Origin: Cryobacterium sp. N22
GTDB taxonomy: Bacteria; Actinomycetota; Actinomycetes; Actinomycetales; Microbacteriaceae
Direction: 5' to 3'
Assembly: GCF_002929555.1 (NCBI RefSeq)
Contig: NZ_PJJP01000039.1
Span: 682,001-746,000 of the forward strand
Length of the DNA: 64,000 bases
Below the pieces are notes generated by a model, which saw nothing but the letters and a program-made list of their open reading frames with translations, was not told the origin of the DNA and made no database searches. How positions within the stretch are numbered: position 1 is the stretch's first letter; each line of letters opens with the position of its first letter. The position numbers and the translations under genes are program-made. Below, piece after piece: positions 60,672-64,000 of the stretch.

Positions 60672-60946
60672 CCGGCGACGTGAACGACCTGGACTACCTG
60701 GACGGCAACGCCGCCGCCGGCCCGCTCAGCGAGTTCTTCAGCACGGATGTCGTCAGTGCCCGCTGCCGCTGCGCCTCCTGCGGCCGCACCGACGCCCTGG
60801 CCACCGCCCGGCTGTCCCCCAACTCGCACGGCCTGCTGTTGCGCTGCCCCGGCTGCACCGAGATCCTGATGCGGCTCGTGGACACCGGCGACAGCGTCTT
60901 CCTGGACCTGCAGGGCATGAGCTTCGTCGAGCTCCGACGCGGCTGA
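60668..60946 (+). CDS. DUF6510 zinc-ribbon protein
   Basis: A 92-residue protein with two CxxC pairs, CASC (within RCRCASCGRTDA) and CPGC (in LLRCPGCTEILMRL), that would form a zinc ribbon or rubredoxin-like metal site. The N-terminus is acidic (DLDYLDGNAAAGPLSEFF). It is the third gene of the Moco-flavin operon, with a GTGA overlap. Function unknown; an assembly or electron-transfer role is possible. Confidence 0.9.
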   Translation: MTGDVNDLDYLDGNAAAGPLSEFFSTDVVSARCRCASCGRTDALATARLSPNSHGLLLRCPGCTEILMRLVDTGDSVFLDLQGMSFVELRRG

Positions 60947-61026
60947 CGGGCTTCCCAGCTAAAACCCGCGTACGCCCGCCTAGGCTGGGATCGGCGGACC
61001 CTCCGCCCCTTCTAGCGGGAGCGTGC

Positions 61027-62205
61027 ATGCAGGGATCGATCATCCTCGACGTCATTCTGGTCGTGCTGCTCGTCGCCAGTCTGGGCGCCGGCTACCGCAG
61101 CGGCCTGATCGGCAGCCTGAGCGGTGTGCTGGGCCTCGTCGCCGGCGCCGTCGCGGCGTACTTCGTGGTGCCGCTGGTGCCCACCTGGGTGCCGGCCGCC
61201 GAGTGGCGCACCCCGGCATCGATCGCCGCGGCGCTGCTGCTGGTGATCAGTGGACTCACCATCGGGGAGTCGATCGGCCGGGCCCTCCGCCGCCGCACCC
61301 CGCGCAAGCTGCGCGGCGTCGACAGGCTCTTCGGCGCCGTGATCGGCGTGGCCGCCGCCGCCGCGGTGATGTCGATGGTCGCGTTCAGCGTCGGCGCGCT
61401 GGGCATCCCCCCGCTCACCTCCGCCATCGCCTCCTCCGGGGTGGTGCGCACCATCGACTCGGTCACCCCCGACCCCGTGAAGAGCTTCCTCGCCCAGCTG
61501 CGTTCCACCGTCGTCGAGGACGGCCTGCCCCTCATCTCGGATGCCTTCGGCGGCCAGAGCCCGGCCTTGCCGGAGGCTCAACTCGACAGTGCCGCGCTCG
61601 ACACGGCGGCGGCATCCGTTCTGCGCATCACCGGCAACGCCGTCGCCTGTGGCCAGAGCCAGTCCGGGTCGGGCTTCGTGGTGGCCCCCGAGCGCGTGAT
61701 GACCAACGCCCACGTCGTGGCCGGGGTCACCGAAGCCGTCGTGGAGGTGCCCGGAGCCGGCGCCCTGACCGGCGACATCGTCTACTTCGACCCCGTCGAC
61801 GACCTCGCGATCATCGCCGTGCCCGGACTGGCCGCCGCACCACTGACCCTGCAGGGCGACCTGGCCGTGAACAGCGAGGGCGTCAGCCTGGGGTACCCCT
61901 TCGGCGGCCCGTTCGACTCCGATCCGGCCCGGGTCATGTCGGTCGGTTCGATGCTCGTCGCCGACATCTACGGCCAGTCCCCCACCGATCGCGCCGTGTA
62001 CACCCTCGCCGCCGACGTGCAGCAGGGCGAATCGGGCGGCCCGCTGCTCAACGTCGACGGCCGGGTGGCCGGCGTGATCTTCGCCAAGGCCGCCAACACC
62101 GCCAATGTGGGCTACGCCCTGGCGATGTCCGAGGTCGCCCCGGTCGTCGCCCAAGCCGACGGCCTCTCCGCAACGGTCAGTTCCGGTACCTGCATCCAGG
62201 GTTAG
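61027..62205 (+). CDS. marP: MarP-like membrane serine protease
   Basis: A 392-residue periplasmic-side protease. Four N-terminal membrane helices of the CvpA type (residues 1-120) are followed by a linker and a chymotrypsin-like domain. The triad is His in MTNAHVVAG, Asp in PVDDLAIIAV and Ser in GESGGPLLN. A Cys in AVACGQSQSG and the last Cys (GTCIQG) could form the redox-sensitive disulfide known in M. tuberculosis MarP, where the protease supports acid resistance. ATG at 61027 has GGGAG upstream; the longer frame to 60523 is out of context. Confidence 0.92.
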   Translation: MQGSIILDVILVVLLVASLGAGYRSGLIGSLSGVLGLVAGAVAAYFVVPLVPTWVPAAEWRTPASIAAALLLVISGLTIGESIGRALRRRTPRKLRGVDRLFGAVIGVAAAAAVMSMVAFSVGALGIPPLTSAIASSGVVRTIDSVTPDPVKSFLAQLRSTVVEDGLPLISDAFGGQSPALPEAQLDSAALDTAAASVLRITGNAVACGQSQSGSGFVVAPERVMTNAHVVAGVTEAVVEVPGAGALTGDIVYFDPVDDLAIIAVPGLAAAPLTLQGDLAVNSEGVSLGYPFGGPFDSDPARVMSVGSMLVADIYGQSPTDRAVYTLAADVQQGESGGPLLNVDGRVAGVIFAKAANTANVGYALAMSEVAPVVAQADGLSATVSSGTCIQG

Positions 62206-62235
62206 GTCCACCGCAGGCGAGGTTCTGGGCGGGGG

Positions 62236-62241
62236 TATGGT
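62236..62241 (+). promoter_or_regulatory. -10 box TATGGT, 6 nt before the PLP decarboxylase ATG
   Basis: TANNNT hexamer followed by GACCGC and ATG. Confidence 0.55.
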
Positions 62242-62247
62242 GACCGC

Positions 62248-63648
62248 ATGACTTTCCGGCCGGAGGACTACCGGGAACCCCTCGAGCAGGCGGTTCGGTC
62301 TGCCCGGGAGTGGCTGGATTCGCTGCCGTCCCGGCCCGTGAAACCGGCGGCGCCGGTCGACCGGCTGGCGGCGTCCTTCGCCCGCGCCCTGCCGGAGGTC
62401 CCCGCCGATCCCGCCGCTGTGGTGGCCGAGCTGGCCACCCTGGCCGAACCCGGGCTGATGGCCATCGGCTCCGGCCGCTTCTTCGGCTGGGTGATGGGCG
62501 GCACCCTGCCCGCTGCCCTGTCGGCGGACTGGCTGGTGAGCGCGTGGGACCAGAACGGCGGCCTGCGCTACGCGACGCCGGCGACCGCGGCGATCGAGGA
62601 ACGGGCCGGCGCCTGGATCCTCGACCTGCTGCACCTGCCCGCCTCGAGCGCGGTGGGCTTCACCACCGGCGGCACGATGGCGAACTTCGTCGGCCTGGCC
62701 GCCGGCCGAGGCGCGGTGCTCCGCGCGGCCGGCTGGGACGTCAACAGGGATGGCCTGACCGGCGCGCCCCGGGTGAGCGTTCTGGCCGGCGCCGAGGTGC
62801 ACAGTTCGGTGATCCTCGCCCTGCGCTACCTGGGCTTGGGCGAGCCGACCCTCGTCGCCGCCGACCGGCAGGGGCGCATGCGTCCCGCCGCCCTGGCGGA
62901 CGCGCTGGCGACGGTCACCGGTCCCAGCCTGGTCGTCCTGCAGGCCGGGAACCTGCACTCGGGCAGCTTCGACCCGATGCGCGAGTTGATCCGGATGGCC
63001 CACGACGCCGGGGCCTGGGTGCATGTCGACGGCGCCTTCGGGCTGTGGGCGGCCGCGAGCCCGCGCTGGGCAGCCGTCCTGGCCGGACTGGACACCGCCG
63101 ATTCGTGGGCGACGGACGCGCACAAGACTCTCAACGTTCCCTACGATTGCGGCATCGCCGTGGTCGCCGACCCGGCCGCCGCCCGGTCCGCGTTCGCGGC
63201 ACACACCAGTTACTTCGTGCGGGACGACGCCGGCATCGCCGATCCGATGGACCTGGTTCCCGAACTGTCCAGACGCGCCAGGGGTGTTCCGGTGTGGGCG
63301 GCGTTGCGCTCACTCGGCCGCAGCGGCACGGTGGCCCTCGTCGAGGGGCTCGCCGACAACGCCAGGGCTCTCGCCGAGGGGTTGGCGTCGCTGCCGGGCG
63401 TCGAGGTTCTCAACGAGGTGGTCTTCACCCAGGTATCGGTCTCGTTCGGCACCGATGACCGCACGGTGCGGGTGACGCAGGCGCTCATCGAGGACGGGGC
63501 GGTCTGGATGAGCGGGTCGGTCTGGTCCGGGCGGGCGGTGTTGCGCATCTCGGTCAGCAACTGGTCCACGGATGCCGCCGACGTTGCCGTGGCCGTCGAC
63601 GCCGTCGCGCGGGCCCTGACCGCGGTCACCGCCGCCGACCGGGAGTGA
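62248..63648 (+). CDS. PLP-dependent group II decarboxylase
   Basis: A 466-residue fold-type I PLP enzyme of the aromatic-L-amino-acid/glutamate decarboxylase family. It has FFGWVMGGTLPAALSADWL, FTTGGTMANFVGLAAGRGA (phosphate and ring binding), VHVDGAFGLWAAAS (Asp to the PLP nitrogen), and the Schiff-base Lys in TDAHKTLNVPYDCG. The C-terminus shows VWMSGSVWSGRAVLRISVSN. The amino acid decarboxylated cannot be read from the sequence. Confidence 0.93.
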   Translation: MTFRPEDYREPLEQAVRSAREWLDSLPSRPVKPAAPVDRLAASFARALPEVPADPAAVVAELATLAEPGLMAIGSGRFFGWVMGGTLPAALSADWLVSAWDQNGGLRYATPATAAIEERAGAWILDLLHLPASSAVGFTTGGTMANFVGLAAGRGAVLRAAGWDVNRDGLTGAPRVSVLAGAEVHSSVILALRYLGLGEPTLVAADRQGRMRPAALADALATVTGPSLVVLQAGNLHSGSFDPMRELIRMAHDAGAWVHVDGAFGLWAAASPRWAAVLAGLDTADSWATDAHKTLNVPYDCGIAVVADPAAARSAFAAHTSYFVRDDAGIADPMDLVPELSRRARGVPVWAALRSLGRSGTVALVEGLADNARALAEGLASLPGVEVLNEVVFTQVSVSFGTDDRTVRVTQALIEDGAVWMSGSVWSGRAVLRISVSNWSTDAADVAVAVDAVARALTAVTAADRE

Positions 63649-63677
63649 CGGCGCTCCTGGGCTGGCAGACTGGATCC

Positions 63678-64000
63678 ATGACTATCACCGCCGCCGCAGA
63701 CGGCTCGGCCCTTGGCAATCCCGGACCGGCCGGCTGGGCCTGGTACATCGACGACAACAACTGGGCCGCCGGCGGCTGGAAGCACGCCACCAACAACCAG
63801 GGCGAGCTCAAGGCCGTCCTCGAACTCTTCCGCGCCACCGCGCACGTGGACGACGACCTGCTCGTGCTCTGCGACAGTCAGTACGTCATCAACGCCATCA
63901 CCAAGTGGATGCGCGGCTGGAAGGCCAAGGGCTGGCGCAAGGCCGACGGCAAACCCGTGATGAACCTCGACCTGCTGCAGGAGCTCGACGAAGCCCTGGT
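63678..64000 (+). CDS. rnhA: Ribonuclease HI, 3'-truncated by the window edge
   Basis: Endonuclease that cuts the RNA strand of RNA:DNA hybrids. The 107 visible residues contain the first three catalytic acids: Asp8 in AADGSALGNPGPAGW, Glu43 in NQGELKAV and Asp66 in LCDSQYVIN. The basic handle KWMRGWKAKGWRKADGKP follows. The fourth acid lies beyond the window. CAGACT stands six bases before the ATG, an incomplete match to the leaderless box. Confidence 0.94.
   Translation, partial: MTITAAADGSALGNPGPAGWAWYIDDNNWAAGGWKHATNNQGELKAVLELFRATAHVDDDLLVLCDSQYVINAITKWMRGWKAKGWRKADGKPVMNLDLLQELDEAL

Overview
The window is about 64 kb of high-GC DNA with very short intergenic gaps and many 4-bp start/stop overlaps (ATGA, GTGA). 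Gene content points to an actinobacterium of the family Microbacteriaceae, possibly Cryobacterium or a close relative. The basis is the eno-ftsB-DUF501 order, Mfd/Pth/L25, MarP-type protease, protein O-mannosyltransferase, MEP-pathway IspE, DUF3516 helicase, DUF6510, and promoters of the TANNNT type set 6-7 nt before the start codon. The genus is inference only. I see no prophage, insertion sequence, CRISPR array or rRNA.

Layout. 1-796: end of a membrane protein gene. 821-897: an unusual tRNA-Leu(UAA). 962-6321 (minus): ndh, then an operon eno-ftsB-DUF501-subtilase closed by a strong terminator between eno and ftsB. 6498-9074 (minus): hisS, ferritin, mazG. 9195-10403: nhaA with a structured leader, its 3' end overlapping mfd. 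10330-15240 (minus): mfd, pth (apparently a CTG start), rplY. 15479-21720: gluconate/idonate locus: GntR regulator, then divergently read idnD, idnO, gntP and gntK, then gnd. Together these import gluconate, convert idonate via 5-ketogluconate to gluconate, phosphorylate it and oxidise it into the pentose phosphate pathway. 21749-22980: an AbiEi/DUF559-like gene between two related 65-bp palindromic elements. 22999-25071: APC permease and two small genes. 25132-27639 (minus): prs, glmU, tRNA-Gln. 27743-30898: MarR regulator and the methionine importer metQ-metN-metI. 31163-32968: ABC-F ATPase. 32969-33789: a non-coding array of inverted and 54-bp tandem repeats. 33790-39059 (minus): ispE, rsmA, tatD, metG, rsmI. 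39099-44944: protein mannosyltransferase, fatty acid desaturase, YeiH-family exporter, metY, CoA-binding protein. 44941-47760: DrrAB-type ABC exporter with a divergent WYL regulator. 47783-55483: sdaA, DUF2207 protein, LysM lipoprotein, Gfo/Idh/MocA oxidoreductase, Ski2-like DUF3516 helicase. 55595-60946: two molybdopterin oxidoreductases of the sulfite oxidase fold; the second forms a tightly overlapped operon with a flavin reductase and a zinc-ribbon DUF6510 protein. 61027-64000: MarP-like protease, PLP decarboxylase, and the start of a ribonuclease HI gene.

The best candidates for undescribed biology are: the cytosolic Moco/flavin/zinc-ribbon operon at 59332-60946; the paired palindromic elements around the AbiEi/DUF559 gene; the short-variable-arm tRNA-Leu(UAA); the repeat array at 33045-33772; the nhaA leader with mutually exclusive helices; and the CTG start of pth. 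A TANNNT box followed by 6-7 nt and a start codon recurs at about sixteen genes and suggests widespread leaderless transcription. It also fixes several start codons.
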